A stretch of 46,939 nt of DNA from a candidate division CPR3 bacterium 4484_211. GTDB lineage: Bacteria > Patescibacteriota > 4484-211. The notes beneath the pieces were generated by a model. That model made no database searches, had not been told where the DNA came from, and saw only the letters and a list, made by a program, of their open reading frames with translations. A program made the position numbers and the translations under genes. Each line of letters starts with the position of its first letter. Position 1 is the first letter of the stretch. Shown in pieces: positions 1 to 10,222 of the stretch. The stretch lies in assembly GCA_002084955.1 (NCBI GenBank), contig MZGJ01000002.1, positions 1 to 46,939 of the forward strand, read 5' to 3'.

Positions 1-66
1 CGAAAACGTTAAGTGGAATACTACCTTGATAGCTACTTTTCTTAAATAAACTTAAGGAGGAAAACT

Positions 67-741
67 ATGGATAAGTTCGAATACTACCTTAAAAAATTGG
101 CTGATCACGAAGATGAAAAATCTAAACCTTATTTAAGTGGCCCTCGAGCACGAATATTGGTAAATGCAGGAATTAGGCTTAACTGGTTAGGTGATTTCCT
201 TGCCAATCCTGAAATTAAATGGGAAGAACGAGAATTACCTGTTGAAAAAATACAATTTACGGGAACTAGCCTCAAATGGAATAAGGTCTTAATTGATCAG
301 TGTGGGAGATCGGTAAGTAAGTTTAGAGCACTGATGGCAAGGAATCCTAAATTGAAAGAAGAATTTCAGCAGGAAGCATCATTTGGAAATGAAATAATCT
401 TAGTGAGAAAAAGCGAGGGGGAAGGGTTTTATAAGGTGCTTGATGGCATGCACCGATTTATGGGAGCTGTTTTAGAAGGCAAAGAAAAGCTGCGAGTATT
501 TCTGCCTATTAATGAAGATGAACATTTGCCGGTATGTGAAGCACATACAGTCTATGATCTCATTCGTGGATTTGTTAGGAACGCAAAGGACAGAGAAGGA
601 GAGATGGGTTTGTATCATGCTTTGAAACTGCTATGCAGAACATACGCGAACGTTAAGGGATTACTTAGAGAAAGGTTTAATAAAGACTACGTACATGACG
701 ATAAGGTTCAGAAGATTATTAAAAAAGTATTAGAAAAGTAG
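67..741 (+). CDS. ParB/sulfiredoxin-like fold protein (putative)
   Basis: 224-aa ORF with AAGGAGG-like RBS just upstream; 'YKVLDGMHRFMGAVLEGKEKLRVFLP' resembles the DGxHR motif of ParB-like nuclease domains. Confidence 0.5.
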   Translation: MDKFEYYLKKLADHEDEKSKPYLSGPRARILVNAGIRLNWLGDFLANPEIKWEERELPVEKIQFTGTSLKWNKVLIDQCGRSVSKFRALMARNPKLKEEFQQEASFGNEIILVRKSEGEGFYKVLDGMHRFMGAVLEGKEKLRVFLPINEDEHLPVCEAHTVYDLIRGFVRNAKDREGEMGLYHALKLLCRTYANVKGLLRERFNKDYVHDDKVQKIIKKVLEK

Positions 742-759
742 CTATCTGCGTTATACGTC

Positions 760-840
760 GTTTAACACGGCAATATCTTAAATTTGCTGACAAAAACTTC
801 GTTTTTGGTGCAAACTTCGGATATACCGACGATATTAAAC
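760..840. repeat. 81-bp imperfect hairpin, attC-like
   Basis: Nested arms GTTTAA/TTAAAC, ATATC/GATAT, AATTTGC/GCAAAcTT (one extrahelical base), AAAAAC-TTC-GTTTTT; lies 19 bp after the stop of the preceding ORF. Confidence 0.5.
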
Positions 841-866
841 GAGATTACTATTAACTTTCCTAAATT

Positions 867-1020
867 ATGGATATAGTAAAAAAATCAAGAAATTTTGCTC
901 TTTCCGAAATAGAAAAATTTGGTGTCCCTCATTTGATTCATTTTGAAATTGCTGAGAAGAAAGCAATTCAACTAGTTGGCAGAGGACCGGCTCATTTGCG
1001 TTTTCGCCGCTTTAAATTCA
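867..1020 (+). pseudogene. N-terminal remnant of an HD-domain-like hydrolase (putative)
   Basis: 'MDIVKKSRNFALSEIEKFGVPHLIHFEIAEKKAIQL' reads like the start of a longer protein, then degenerates and runs antisense into the next gene. Confidence 0.3.
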
Positions 1021-1024
1021 CCAC

Positions 1025-2233
1025 TTATTTTAAGCAAATTTGTTTAAAGGCTTGCAGATATTCCTCGGCGGTATTTTTCCAGGAGAATTTTTGACTGAAT
1101 TGCTTGGCGTTTTTGCCCAGTTTCTTCCGTACTTCTTCTTTCTGTATAAATTGCTCAAGATAATTTTTAAACTCTTCTAAATTATCTGCTATAAATCCAG
1201 TTTTTCCATGTTTTATTATCTCGTTGGCAGCGCAAAAGTTGAGTGCTAATGAAGGTTTTCCAAAAGAGGCGGCCTCCATTATTGGCAGCCCGAAGAACAA
1301 ATACCGGTCGCAGGTAGCATATGCTTCACACGACTGATAGAAGGTTGCCAGCTGTTTGTCGGGGATGTTGGTATAAAAAAGAACGTCCGGAGTTGAAATT
1401 TTTTTTAGATAATTTAGGTACTTTTTGGAACCTAAAGAACCGGCCAGAATTAGCTTTAAGTTGCCATATTTAAGACTAAGCTGCTTAAAGATTTCAATTA
1501 GGTGATGAAAGCCTTTATATGGCGTGAACCGGCTTACGGAGAGAATGGTGAACTTGGCTTTGGGCTTGCTCGTCTGCTCGGTCCACTGGATTTGCCCTGC
1601 ATCAAAGCGAGTTGAAACGGGTTGGTGGAGCGGACAGCTTGTTGTCTGAGGGTTGTCGTCGGGGGTTGCGGGAAGTAGTTTTGTTCCTTGATAGATAAAG
1701 AGAGCGTGGCGGCGGTATAGTTTTTTTACTTCCTGTTGCGTGTATTGGCTGATGGCGATAACTTTTTGGGCGGAAAGGATTGAGAGAGCTGATTTTAGCC
1801 AGATGATGGTATTGAGCAGCTTGTCTAGAGGAGTGATAAGATAAGATCCCAGGGAATTGGGAATAAGCTTTTCTTTAAGAATGTTGAATTGAGTTCCGTG
1901 GTAAGTCATTACTGTGGGTAAGCCCGTTAGCTTGCACCCGATGAAGAAGGGCAGCATGCAGTGGGTGGAGAGAAGCCTTGGTTGGTCTTTTTTAATTGTG
2001 TAGGTGAGATTTAAAGCGGTTATCCATCGGCCGATAAATGGCGTTTTGTTTTGGGAAAGAAGTCTAGTTTTTACCCCATGGTTTTCCAGATCTTTTTGGG
2101 TGTCTGGGTCTTTTTGGCTATCGGTGGCATAGAAAAGAACCTCGTTTTTTTCAGCCAGAGCTTTTGCCAGTTCAATGGGCGCACGAGCTCCGGATTTGGG
2201 ATTGCAGATTTCGGCAACAACAGCAATTCGCAT
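1025..2233 (-). CDS. Glycosyltransferase family 4 protein
   Basis: 402 aa; 'ILSVSRFTPYKGFHHLIEIFKQL', C-terminal 'FGLPIMEAASFGKPSLAL' GT4 pattern. Confidence 0.85.
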   Translation of the reverse strand: MRIAVVAEICNPKSGARAPIELAKALAEKNEVLFYATDSQKDPDTQKDLENHGVKTRLLSQNKTPFIGRWITALNLTYTIKKDQPRLLSTHCMLPFFIGCKLTGLPTVMTYHGTQFNILKEKLIPNSLGSYLITPLDKLLNTIIWLKSALSILSAQKVIAISQYTQQEVKKLYRRHALFIYQGTKLLPATPDDNPQTTSCPLHQPVSTRFDAGQIQWTEQTSKPKAKFTILSVSRFTPYKGFHHLIEIFKQLSLKYGNLKLILAGSLGSKKYLNYLKKISTPDVLFYTNIPDKQLATFYQSCEAYATCDRYLFFGLPIMEAASFGKPSLALNFCAANEIIKHGKTGFIADNLEEFKNYLEQFIQKEEVRKKLGKNAKQFSQKFSWKNTAEEYLQAFKQICLK

Positions 2234-2241
2234 AACATCTG

Positions 2242-3351
2242 TTAGGGCCTGTCTTTTCCCTTAGAGACGGGCTCAAATACTATTTCCTGTGCCGTGTTTT
2301 TAAGTATATTTTCCACCAGCTCGATCTGAGGAGTGTTTTGGCTAAAAACTGCCGCGGGGGAGATGTTTTCAAACAGATTGTACTGAAAGGCAATAAGATT
2401 GCTGTCAACAATTTTAACCCCGTAGTCATTAATTTGGCTGAATTTGTTTGCCCAGACAATGATGTGGTTTGAGTTTCTAATCCCAATGCCCTGGTTTGTA
2501 AAAGAATTGTTCTCAATGGTGATGTAGGGATTGCTTTTGGAATCTGTTATCTCAATGTAGGGCAGAGTTCCGCCGGTAAATATATTATTGGCAATCTTTG
2601 TGCCCATTTGATTAATTTCTGCCAGGAGAATTGAGGTTTGATGGTTGCTGTCAAAGAGACTGTGATCAATGAGGAGCCGGGGGACTAGGCGGGTTATTTT
2701 GCCTTCGGCATCGGTAATTTCTTGTTGTTGGGTTAAAAAGATAGTGCCGTTGTTGTTTTTAAATTCGGAGTTGATTGCTTTAACTTCTGATCTGCCGCTG
2801 ATTTGAAAGAGGGGATTGGCGTTGCTATTTTGGAAGCGGGAGTTTTCTATTGAAAGGCGGGCTTGGGTGATGTGAATTGGCCGGGTGTTGTTTTGGATGG
2901 TGGTGTTTAAAATTCGGGCCAGGGAATTGCTGCCGATATTAATTTGGACATTGTCAAGAACGCTGTTGATGACAGCAATATTTGTTCCGCTGAGGTTTAG
3001 AGTTGAGTCCCCTATATAGTTGTTGTTTAGCTTGGTGGCAGAGCTAAGATTGATGGTGCAGTTTTGGAGATGGGTGGAATCTAGTTCCCCGGCGGGGGGG
3101 AGGCTAATGGTGGTATTTGTTCGTTGGTTGGTGTAGTTAATACTTTGGGGAGGGGAGATGGACAGGGGTTTTATCGGCCGAAACTTTTGGAAGGTGGGAT
3201 AGGCATCCGAGAGGTTTTTGTTTTGAATTTTAACCAGAGAAGAGATTAGCGGGGGATAGAAAAAAAAGATCATCAGGGTTAGCACTCCTGCGGACAGGAG
3301 GAGAAGAAAGAGCGAGAGCGTACTTTTGGACCCGGGTGTAAATTTGGGCAT
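2242..3351 (-). CDS. Right-handed beta-helix surface protein with N-terminal TM
   Basis: TM 'LFLLLLSAGVLTLMIFFFY' then repetitive N/S/I-rich beta-helix-like rungs; start likely MPKF at 3351 because the longer ORF overlaps the upstream gene. Confidence 0.7.
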   Translation of the reverse strand: MPKFTPGSKSTLSLFLLLLSAGVLTLMIFFFYPPLISSLVKIQNKNLSDAYPTFQKFRPIKPLSISPPQSINYTNQRTNTTISLPPAGELDSTHLQNCTINLSSATKLNNNYIGDSTLNLSGTNIAVINSVLDNVQINIGSNSLARILNTTIQNNTRPIHITQARLSIENSRFQNSNANPLFQISGRSEVKAINSEFKNNNGTIFLTQQQEITDAEGKITRLVPRLLIDHSLFDSNHQTSILLAEINQMGTKIANNIFTGGTLPYIEITDSKSNPYITIENNSFTNQGIGIRNSNHIIVWANKFSQINDYGVKIVDSNLIAFQYNLFENISPAAVFSQNTPQIELVENILKNTAQEIVFEPVSKGKDRP

Positions 3352-3353
3352 GT

Positions 3354-4175
3354 TTATTTTCTCAATATGCCAATTCCGCCCCAATTTTGGCTGGGGTCTT
3401 CGATAATTTCTTGAAATTTGGGTATTTCTTCCTGTTTTGCCGATGCGAAATCATTGATTTTAGGTTGTGGGAGTCCCGCTTTGATCTCGTGCCAAAAATT
3501 GCTCACCCTGCATCGAGTTTGCGGAAGGTGTATTTTTATATCGTGAAAGGCAATGAGGCCTCCTTTTTTTACCAACGGCGAATACATTTCATAGTCCTGT
3601 TTTACCCCTTGGTAGCTGTGATCTCCGTCAATAAATAGAAAATCAACCTTGTTGCTCTTTAAGATGGATTTAACTTTTTCCAGGGTTGTGTAATGGTGGG
3701 AGTTGGATTTTATCAAATAAAGTTGTTGATTGGCGCTGGCAAATGATTTGTATAGGGGAATTTTCCATCTGGGATAGCTGCCGTCTCCGAATCCGCCGCC
3801 GGGCAGGTCGATGCTGATAAGGGTGGCTTCTTGGGAGGCGACTCTGGAGAAAAGGAATAGACACCCGCCTCCGGCGGTGCCTATCTCCAGAATAAATTTA
3901 GGCTTCATGTTGTTGAGGATGCCCAGAAGAGCCCGCATTTCGGCGGGGATTTGCAGAGGCTTAAGCAGTCTCCCGCAATCCTGAAAAGTGAAATTGATGA
4001 GTTTATCTAGATTACTGCATTGGGCAAGCTTTTTTGCCTTGAAATAACAGTATGGCAGATGAAGCCCCCCTACAACATATCCGGCAAGGGCTCGAAGGTG
4101 CCGGGCAAGGGTTTTAAAGTCTTTTTGGCTTATAATTTCAATGCTTTTTTTAAGTCGCGGATCAAGGGTTGGCAT
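3354..4175 (-). CDS. Class I SAM-dependent methyltransferase (Methyltransf_24-like)
   Basis: 'PKFILEIGTAGGGCLFLFSRVA' motif I, 'DFLFIDGDHSYQGVKQDYE'. Confidence 0.8.
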   Translation of the reverse strand: MPTLDPRLKKSIEIISQKDFKTLARHLRALAGYVVGGLHLPYCYFKAKKLAQCSNLDKLINFTFQDCGRLLKPLQIPAEMRALLGILNNMKPKFILEIGTAGGGCLFLFSRVASQEATLISIDLPGGGFGDGSYPRWKIPLYKSFASANQQLYLIKSNSHHYTTLEKVKSILKSNKVDFLFIDGDHSYQGVKQDYEMYSPLVKKGGLIAFHDIKIHLPQTRCRVSNFWHEIKAGLPQPKINDFASAKQEEIPKFQEIIEDPSQNWGGIGILRK

Positions 4176-5217
4176 TTAAAATTTTTTGCTTGATGTTTTT
4201 TAATAAAGATTCCCGACGGTTAAATTTAAAAATTTCTTTGTCTGAAGTTAGTCTGATTTTTTGAACTTCTCTTCTTTTCTTCTTAATTGTACCAATTTTC
4301 CTTATTGCCGACCACAAGGCTTTTATTTTTGCCCATGCAAAATGACGGTGGTGGGGTCTGAGAAGGTCATTGAGGATATCGGCGGTCCGGAGGCCGAGGA
4401 AAATGGGTCCGTAAAGGATAAGGCTTTGCAGAGAATAATTTTTGATAAAAGTAATCAGGCTGTTTTGGGCGGTTAAAAAGACTTTTTCCGTTGCCGTATA
4501 GGCGGGGTCAATTAAAGCTGATCCCTGGTGATATATCAGACTTGCGGGAACGAGAAGAATCTTATATCCGGCCATACGGGCGCGGAAGCAGAAGTCAAAA
4601 TCTTCGTAGTAGAGAAAATAGATGGGGTCAAAACCTCCAATTTTGGTAAAAACTTCCCGTTTAATTAGCATTGCCGCCCCCGGGACCCAGATAGTTTCAA
4701 GGGGTTTTGGGGACGGTCCTTGTGCAGGATCCTTCTTTGTTTTTTTCATTTTAATTTTGTAGTGATAGGGGTAGCCGTATTTGGAGAAGCAGGGAATTTT
4801 TAACTCGGCAGGCGGTCGGCTGCCTTGTTGGGTTTCTTGCGTTGCAAACGGGAGCAATTGTGGGCCGGTAATGCCTACAGTTTTATCCTCTTTAAACGGT
4901 TCTAATAGATGAATGAGCCAGTCAGGGTGGAATTTAAGGTCTATATTTAAAGCGGCAATGTAATCACCGCGGCTTTTGGCAAGGCCCTTATTGATTCCGG
5001 CGCCGTAGCCTTCATTTGCGGTTTCAATAACTCTTGCTTGTGCAAAGTTTTCTCGGACGAAGGGAACACTGCTATCTTGAGAATTATTATCAACAACGAT
5101 GATTTCCAGTTTTTCTTGAGGGTAGTTGGTTTTCAACAGGGAGGGCAGGCAGTATTTAAGATGTTTCCTGCCGTTATAGTTGATAAAGATGAGGGAGATG
5201 GCAGGTGTGGCATTCAT
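4162..5217 (-). CDS. GT2 (rhamnosyltransferase-like)
   Basis: 'ISLIFINYNGRKHLKYCLPSLL', 'IIVVDNNSQDSS', 'GAAMLIKREVFTKIGGFDPIYFLYYEDFDFCFRARMAGYKI'. Confidence 0.9.
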   Translation of the reverse strand: MNATPAISLIFINYNGRKHLKYCLPSLLKTNYPQEKLEIIVVDNNSQDSSVPFVRENFAQARVIETANEGYGAGINKGLAKSRGDYIAALNIDLKFHPDWLIHLLEPFKEDKTVGITGPQLLPFATQETQQGSRPPAELKIPCFSKYGYPYHYKIKMKKTKKDPAQGPSPKPLETIWVPGAAMLIKREVFTKIGGFDPIYFLYYEDFDFCFRARMAGYKILLVPASLIYHQGSALIDPAYTATEKVFLTAQNSLITFIKNYSLQSLILYGPIFLGLRTADILNDLLRPHHRHFAWAKIKALWSAIRKIGTIKKKRREVQKIRLTSDKEIFKFNRRESLLKNIKQKILNANP

Positions 5218-5321
5218 GGTAAATTAATAACCAAATTCTAAGTCAGAAATTCAAAACTGTTTAGTATTTTGGATTTTGGACATTTGATATTGTTTGTTAT
5301 TTGGTGCTTGATTATTGTGAT

Positions 5322-6251
5322 TTATTGCTCTATATTTCTTAGTGCTTCCGAGAAGGCTTTTACTTTAAGTACAATATTTTCCTTCTTTTTTGCCAGATAC
5401 CGAAGGAGACTAAAAAAGGTCAGGTGGAGGGAAATGCTTATGATTTTCTGGGGAAGGTTTGAGTGTTTTAGTATCAGTCGAAATTTGGCTTTGTAGTAAT
5501 CGTAGTAGTCTTTGGAAAAGTCCGAATTCTCCGGAATCTGGCTTTGAGAATTTTTTGGACCTACTCTCTTTGCCCTCGGGCTTTTACTCTTGCCGTGATA
5601 GACAATAGCGTTGGGCAGACTGACCACTTTATATCCAGCCTTTTTGGCTCGCAGGCAGAAATCGGCATCTTCGCCAAAAAAGAAAAATTTTTCATCAAAC
5701 AGGCCGATTTTATCCACCAGGCTTTTTTTAAACATCATACTGCAGCCGGCAATCCAGTCGCATTCTTTAACCCGGCCGCAATTTTTAAGCCCGCATTCCG
5801 TTCCCAGCCATCGGTTCCAGGTATAGCCGCAAGAGATAATTTGATGGGGTTTGGTTTTGGAGACCACCTTCGCCCCCACTACTCCTACTTCTGGGTTCGT
5901 TTGTAGGTGATTTGCTAGAATTGGCAGGGTATTTGTGGTTAATGTTTGGTCATTGTCTGAGCAGAAAATTAGTTCTCCTTGTGCTTTTTCTATTCCTCTA
6001 TTGCGGGCATAGGCTGGGCCATAGTTTTTATCCAGTTCAATAATTTTAACTTTGGGGAAGTGCTGTTGCACTAGTTTCACCGTGCCGTCTTGTGAGTGAT
6101 TGTCTATCATAATAATTTCAATCTGGCCTTGAGGGAAGGGCGATTGCTTAATTGAGCCTAGGTAATCTAGAGTATCCTGCCTCCTGTTCCAGGAGGGGAA
6201 GATGATGGAGAGACCAATATTGGGCTTTTGATTGCAGGGGGATTTATGCAT
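5322..6251 (-). CDS. GT2 glycosyltransferase
   Basis: 'LSIIFPSWNRRQDTLDYLGSI', 'IIMIDNHSQDGT', 'LFDEKFFFFGEDADFCLRAKKAGYKV'. Confidence 0.9.
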   Translation of the reverse strand: MHKSPCNQKPNIGLSIIFPSWNRRQDTLDYLGSIKQSPFPQGQIEIIMIDNHSQDGTVKLVQQHFPKVKIIELDKNYGPAYARNRGIEKAQGELIFCSDNDQTLTTNTLPILANHLQTNPEVGVVGAKVVSKTKPHQIISCGYTWNRWLGTECGLKNCGRVKECDWIAGCSMMFKKSLVDKIGLFDEKFFFFGEDADFCLRAKKAGYKVVSLPNAIVYHGKSKSPRAKRVGPKNSQSQIPENSDFSKDYYDYYKAKFRLILKHSNLPQKIISISLHLTFFSLLRYLAKKKENIVLKVKAFSEALRNIEQ

Positions 6252-6472
6252 TGGTATTTAATAGTTCAGCCGTTTTGCGCATTTGTTTTATTGATGTCTA
6301 TTTACGTTAACAAAAGGAGATTTTCCGTGTGGCGGAAAGCCGTGTCTATATCCATAAGACGTGGACAAATGACCTTCGTTGCGGGGAGTTCGCTCTACTT
6401 GGGCGAATTCCCAAAATTAGGGATGCTGCCGCTGAAGGGCAGGGAGATCCACGCCCTGGAATTTGTGTGGTT

Positions 6473-7660
6473 CTATTTTACCAGCTTCAGCATCCAAAAA
6501 CTCAGAGAGAAAAGAACAACCGAAGAAAATAAACTTACCATCGCCGCCACTTTGTTTTCCCCGACAGCTGTGTAGTAGGCGGTAACCAGTGATAGGGCTC
6601 CGATGAGGCAGTAGATTAAGAATAGGCTGCGAACAATTGGGATGGCTGATGAATAAGCGGGTGAGTAGCGTAAAATAAGAGGTTTAGAAATTCCAATCCC
6701 AAGGGGGATGATGATTATACAGGCAAGTAAGAAGAGGACTAGGACTCTTTTGAGTTTCCTTAGCGAGCCGGAGGCGCCGTTTTTAAAGTGTTCCAAGGCA
6801 ACTTCGGGGAAAAAGATTTGCCCAATAGCTCCGGAGATTAGGGCAATGTTGGAGCTGATCATCATGGCGAAACTGTAGTATCCAATAATTTCTTGCTTGT
6901 AGAAAAGGGCTAGCAGAGGCACAATTAGACTGCCGGCTAGGCCGGTTAGGTTTACAAAATAAGTTGGAAGGCTGTAATGTTTAATAATTTGCCAGGTGTC
7001 AATTTTTTCTTTCTGCACGGAAAAAATTTTTTTCTGGAAGAGGAATTTTAGGCATAACCCAAGTCCGGGAATGATGCCTAGGGAAAGACCGAAAATGGCA
7101 CCGGTAATTCCCCAGATTAAAGCTAGGGCTAAGGCAAGGACGTTCCTTAGGGTGGAAATTAAAAAGTTGATATTTACATATAGCCTATAGTTTCTGAAGC
7201 CAATAACGCACGGCCGGAATAGGTCAGAAAAAGCAACTATAAAAAGAATGATGCCAGCACAAATTAGATTGTTGTAAGTACAAGTTCCTAGGAGCCACAG
7301 GGATAGTTGTCTTCTAAGTAAAAAGAAAATCACGGCGGTAATCAAGACTATTATTAATCGGATTTTTAAGAAGCTTTTTAAGAGACATTTGATTTTCCCC
7401 AAACTGTTTTGTGCCTCAAGTTCGGGAAGGTACTTAATAAGTGTGGTGTTGAATCCCATGCGGACGGGGAAGTTTTCAAAAAAAGAGGCAACTGTTTTTA
7501 ATGTCCCAAACCCGGCAGGCCCGAGGACTAGGGAAAGAAAGAAATTGCTTGTAAAACTGACGATGGTTCCGATGATATCTGCCAAAAGAAGGTAGCCACT
7601 CTGATCAATAATTGTTTTTTCCTTTTTAAGAAATGAGAAGACTGATTTGAATATGGCCAT
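6473..7660 (-). CDS. Polysaccharide flippase (MATE/Wzx-like)
   Basis: 395 aa polytopic membrane protein; 'LLADIIGTIVSFTSNFFLSLVLGPAGFGTLKTVASF' start typical of Wzx/PST family. Confidence 0.85.
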   Translation of the reverse strand: MAIFKSVFSFLKKEKTIIDQSGYLLLADIIGTIVSFTSNFFLSLVLGPAGFGTLKTVASFFENFPVRMGFNTTLIKYLPELEAQNSLGKIKCLLKSFLKIRLIIVLITAVIFFLLRRQLSLWLLGTCTYNNLICAGIILFIVAFSDLFRPCVIGFRNYRLYVNINFLISTLRNVLALALALIWGITGAIFGLSLGIIPGLGLCLKFLFQKKIFSVQKEKIDTWQIIKHYSLPTYFVNLTGLAGSLIVPLLALFYKQEIIGYYSFAMMISSNIALISGAIGQIFFPEVALEHFKNGASGSLRKLKRVLVLFLLACIIIIPLGIGISKPLILRYSPAYSSAIPIVRSLFLIYCLIGALSLVTAYYTAVGENKVAAMVSLFSSVVLFSLSFWMLKLVK

Positions 7661-7689
7661 CTTGCATTTAGGGGCGCAATATTATGCCC

Positions 7690-8898
7690 CTAATTAGAAA
7701 CTCTCAGTAGAAGTTGATAATAACACCATTTAATAAGTTCGGCTATTCTTCGTTTTTCTAGTTTCTTTATCATGGCCAGAAGAATTTTCCTTTTCTGGTA
7801 GCTAAGTCTGGTTGTAAAAATGCGGATAAGATTGATTGCAGTTTTTTGATAAAAAGGGAGTTTTTTGTTTATTAAGATTGGTGAACTGGTTAGCTGGATG
7901 AGTTGGGTTTTCAAGAGAGGATGATTGATAAAAAAATAACTTCTAAGCAAATTTAGTTTAATATCGGTCATTGTCATTTGGTTTGCATTATTGCCAGTGC
8001 CAGGATTATTTCTCGTGAGATCAAGGATTCTTGAAATGACAAGTCGGGCGCGATGAGAATAGGTGTGTTTTTGCCATACTTCTTTTTGTCCTTGCCCGGC
8101 AATTTGCTTCCTCTCCCTGCTGTGTTTAAGGTAGTATTTGGCTAGTGTGACAGCTTCTTTGAGTGAGTGATAAACGACGCAGTGTTTGCGGTCTTTGAAA
8201 AGGTTTAGAAGCCCGTTGGGGATATAATCTGTTAGGAGCAATCCCCCGCAGGATAGAGCTTCAAATACGCGCATGTTTAGATCCCGGGCTCCGCTGATGT
8301 TAAAGATAATTTTCGACTGGCTGTAGATTTTTGCCATATTTTCCAGCCAAACATTGGAAGCGATTTTAACATTAAAGTGGCTGGCCAGAGCTTTAAGGTA
8401 AAGAGAGCGGCGAGGGTTATGAGTGTTGTTTAATACTCCCACAAATCCAATATCGTATATTCTTTCTAGATGAAAATTACGATGAATTTTCGGGTCGCAG
8501 GCATTGGGTAGCCAATAGGTTTTTTTAATTCCCAGTCGTTTGAGTTTGTCAGCATACTCTTTCTGAGCTACGAAGACTAGGTCAAAGAGGGAAGCATAGT
8601 ATCTGTGCCAGTGAAAGTTAATAAAGGAATCGCTGAGGATAAGGATTTTGGGAATGGTTATTTTTTCAATGTTTTGGGGAAGGAAAAAATTGCCTTCGGG
8701 GAAAAGGATAAAACAATCTGCTTTGACTTTCCTGATGATCTGCTGGATATCGGCGTTAAACTCACAGGGAATATCCTGTTGTCTTCCTGGATTGTCAGAG
8801 GGTCCGCAGGTGGTTGTGTCTCCGAGTCTCCGAAAAGCTCTCTCGTAGTAAAAGGGAGTGGTGCCTTGGGTGTATCCGTAACCGAAGAGAAGTTTCAT
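7690..8898 (-). CDS. CgeB-like glycosyltransferase
   Basis: 'YDIGFVGVLNNTHNPRRSLYLKAL', 'SKIIFNISGARDLNMRVFEALSCGGLLLTDYIPNGLLNLF'. Confidence 0.8.
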   Translation of the reverse strand: MKLLFGYGYTQGTTPFYYERAFRRLGDTTTCGPSDNPGRQQDIPCEFNADIQQIIRKVKADCFILFPEGNFFLPQNIEKITIPKILILSDSFINFHWHRYYASLFDLVFVAQKEYADKLKRLGIKKTYWLPNACDPKIHRNFHLERIYDIGFVGVLNNTHNPRRSLYLKALASHFNVKIASNVWLENMAKIYSQSKIIFNISGARDLNMRVFEALSCGGLLLTDYIPNGLLNLFKDRKHCVVYHSLKEAVTLAKYYLKHSRERKQIAGQGQKEVWQKHTYSHRARLVISRILDLTRNNPGTGNNANQMTMTDIKLNLLRSYFFINHPLLKTQLIQLTSSPILINKKLPFYQKTAINLIRIFTTRLSYQKRKILLAMIKKLEKRRIAELIKWCYYQLLLRVSN

Positions 8899-8913
8899 CA
8901 GATTGAGTGTAAC

Positions 8914-9213
8914 GGCCGGGACATAATTTTAAGATTTAACTATAAAGCTCCACCGTGTTGGGAGCCGATGTATTTTTCTTGCAGGACTACGCGCTTGAAG
9001 AGAAGCAAGGTCGTAAAATGTCAAATTAAAAATGCCCAATGTCAAACCAGATCCAAATGACAAATCTCAAATAAGGCCCAAATCACAATTTCTAAACTCT
9101 AAATACGGGAAAGTTTTGATTATTTAAATTCTGAATTCTGAATCCTGAATTTTGAATTTGTTTGTAATTTGGTGCTTGGTTATTGTCATTATGACTATGA
9201 CAACTGGGTTGGG
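8914..9213. repeat. ~270-300 bp dispersed intergenic repeat, copy A
   Basis: Shares 'GGCCGGGACATAATTT', 'TTTCTTGCAGGACTACGCGCTTGAAGAGAAGCAA', 'AATTTGGTGCTTGGTTATTGTCATTAT' with copies B and C. Confidence 0.85.
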
Positions 9214-9376
9214 CGTTGCGTCCAATCCTTGTTGAGTATAATAATAACATTCTATGGTTTTAAAAACCTATCTTCAGAAAGCTGATCGGATGGTGTTTGG
9301 ATTTTAGAGGAGCAGGTTCCTGGAAGCTGCCGGACATTGCTGGATCTAGGCTGACAAGGTCAGTTCTCTGGAACGA

Positions 9377-10222
9377 TTAGGTTACTTGGGCTATGAGAAA
9401 TAGGTTGTTGCCCCAATATTTAAAAGGCGGCAGGGCGGAGAGTCTGGTCCAATTGGCTATTTTGCATATGGCGCGAATTAATGTTTTGGGAGATTCTTTT
9501 TGCTGGACATCCCAGCCGGAGCTTGCGTAAATAATTTTTAAGTTCCTTTTTTTAAGAAAACTGACCAATGTTTGCAAATTGGGCTCGGTGACCATGTCGT
9601 CGTCGGGGCTAAATTCTTTGCCGGAGGTAATTCTGGGATTAATTTTGTCCCAATTAAGCATAAATGGTTTGTGGAAGAGGTAATAGAAAGAAGCTATTAT
9701 TTGCTTGGCAATCTTTTTAGCTGGAGAGTATGTGGCGGTATGGGGTTTAACAAAGGGAGATCCGAAATTAATCGTCCAAAAGGCGATAAGCCCTCCTTTC
9801 TTGGTGACTCTAATCATTTCTTCAATAACCCTTTCGGGGCGGGTGAGGTGTTCCAGAGTGCCAATGTTGTAACAGAAATCAAAAGAGGCGTTGGGGAAGG
9901 GAATACTTTCGGCGTCGGCCACTTGAAATTTTAAGTGAGGATAGCTTTTCCTGGCCAGTCTAATAGCTAAGGGGCTGATGTCTATGCCGGCGGCCGAGGC
10001 CCCGGGCGGGCAAAGGTGAGACAAGTTTGTTCCTTCGCCGCAGCCGATATCAAGAATGGATCTTGCATGAGCGCAGTATCTTTTTAGAAGCTTAAACCAT
10101 GAGCTTTTAATGAACTCCTGGTCAAACTGGCGGCTAAGCTTGTAGTAGAAGGGGTTGTTCCAAGTTGCGGCTAAAAGAATATTTTTTGTGGTTTTGGCCA
10201 TTAAATTTGATTGGGGTGTCAC
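9377..10222 (-). CDS. Class I SAM-dependent methyltransferase (Methyltransf_11-like)
   Basis: 'ARSILDIGCGEGTNLSHLCPPGASAAGIDISPLAI', 'FDFCYNIGTLEHL'; start uncertain (GTG at 10222 or internal ATG). Confidence 0.85.
   Translation of the reverse strand: MTPQSNLMAKTTKNILLAATWNNPFYYKLSRQFDQEFIKSSWFKLLKRYCAHARSILDIGCGEGTNLSHLCPPGASAAGIDISPLAIRLARKSYPHLKFQVADAESIPFPNASFDFCYNIGTLEHLTRPERVIEEMIRVTKKGGLIAFWTINFGSPFVKPHTATYSPAKKIAKQIIASFYYLFHKPFMLNWDKINPRITSGKEFSPDDDMVTEPNLQTLVSFLKKRNLKIIYASSGWDVQQKESPKTLIRAICKIANWTRLSALPPFKYWGNNLFLIAQVT

Noticed and set aside
6228-6575. Plus ORFs 6228..6575 and 6329..6532
   Set aside because: Intergenic/antisense to GT2 and flippase genes; composition not protein-like
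8605-9060. Plus ORF 8605..9060
   Set aside because: Antisense to the CgeB-like gene and running into dispersed repeat copy A
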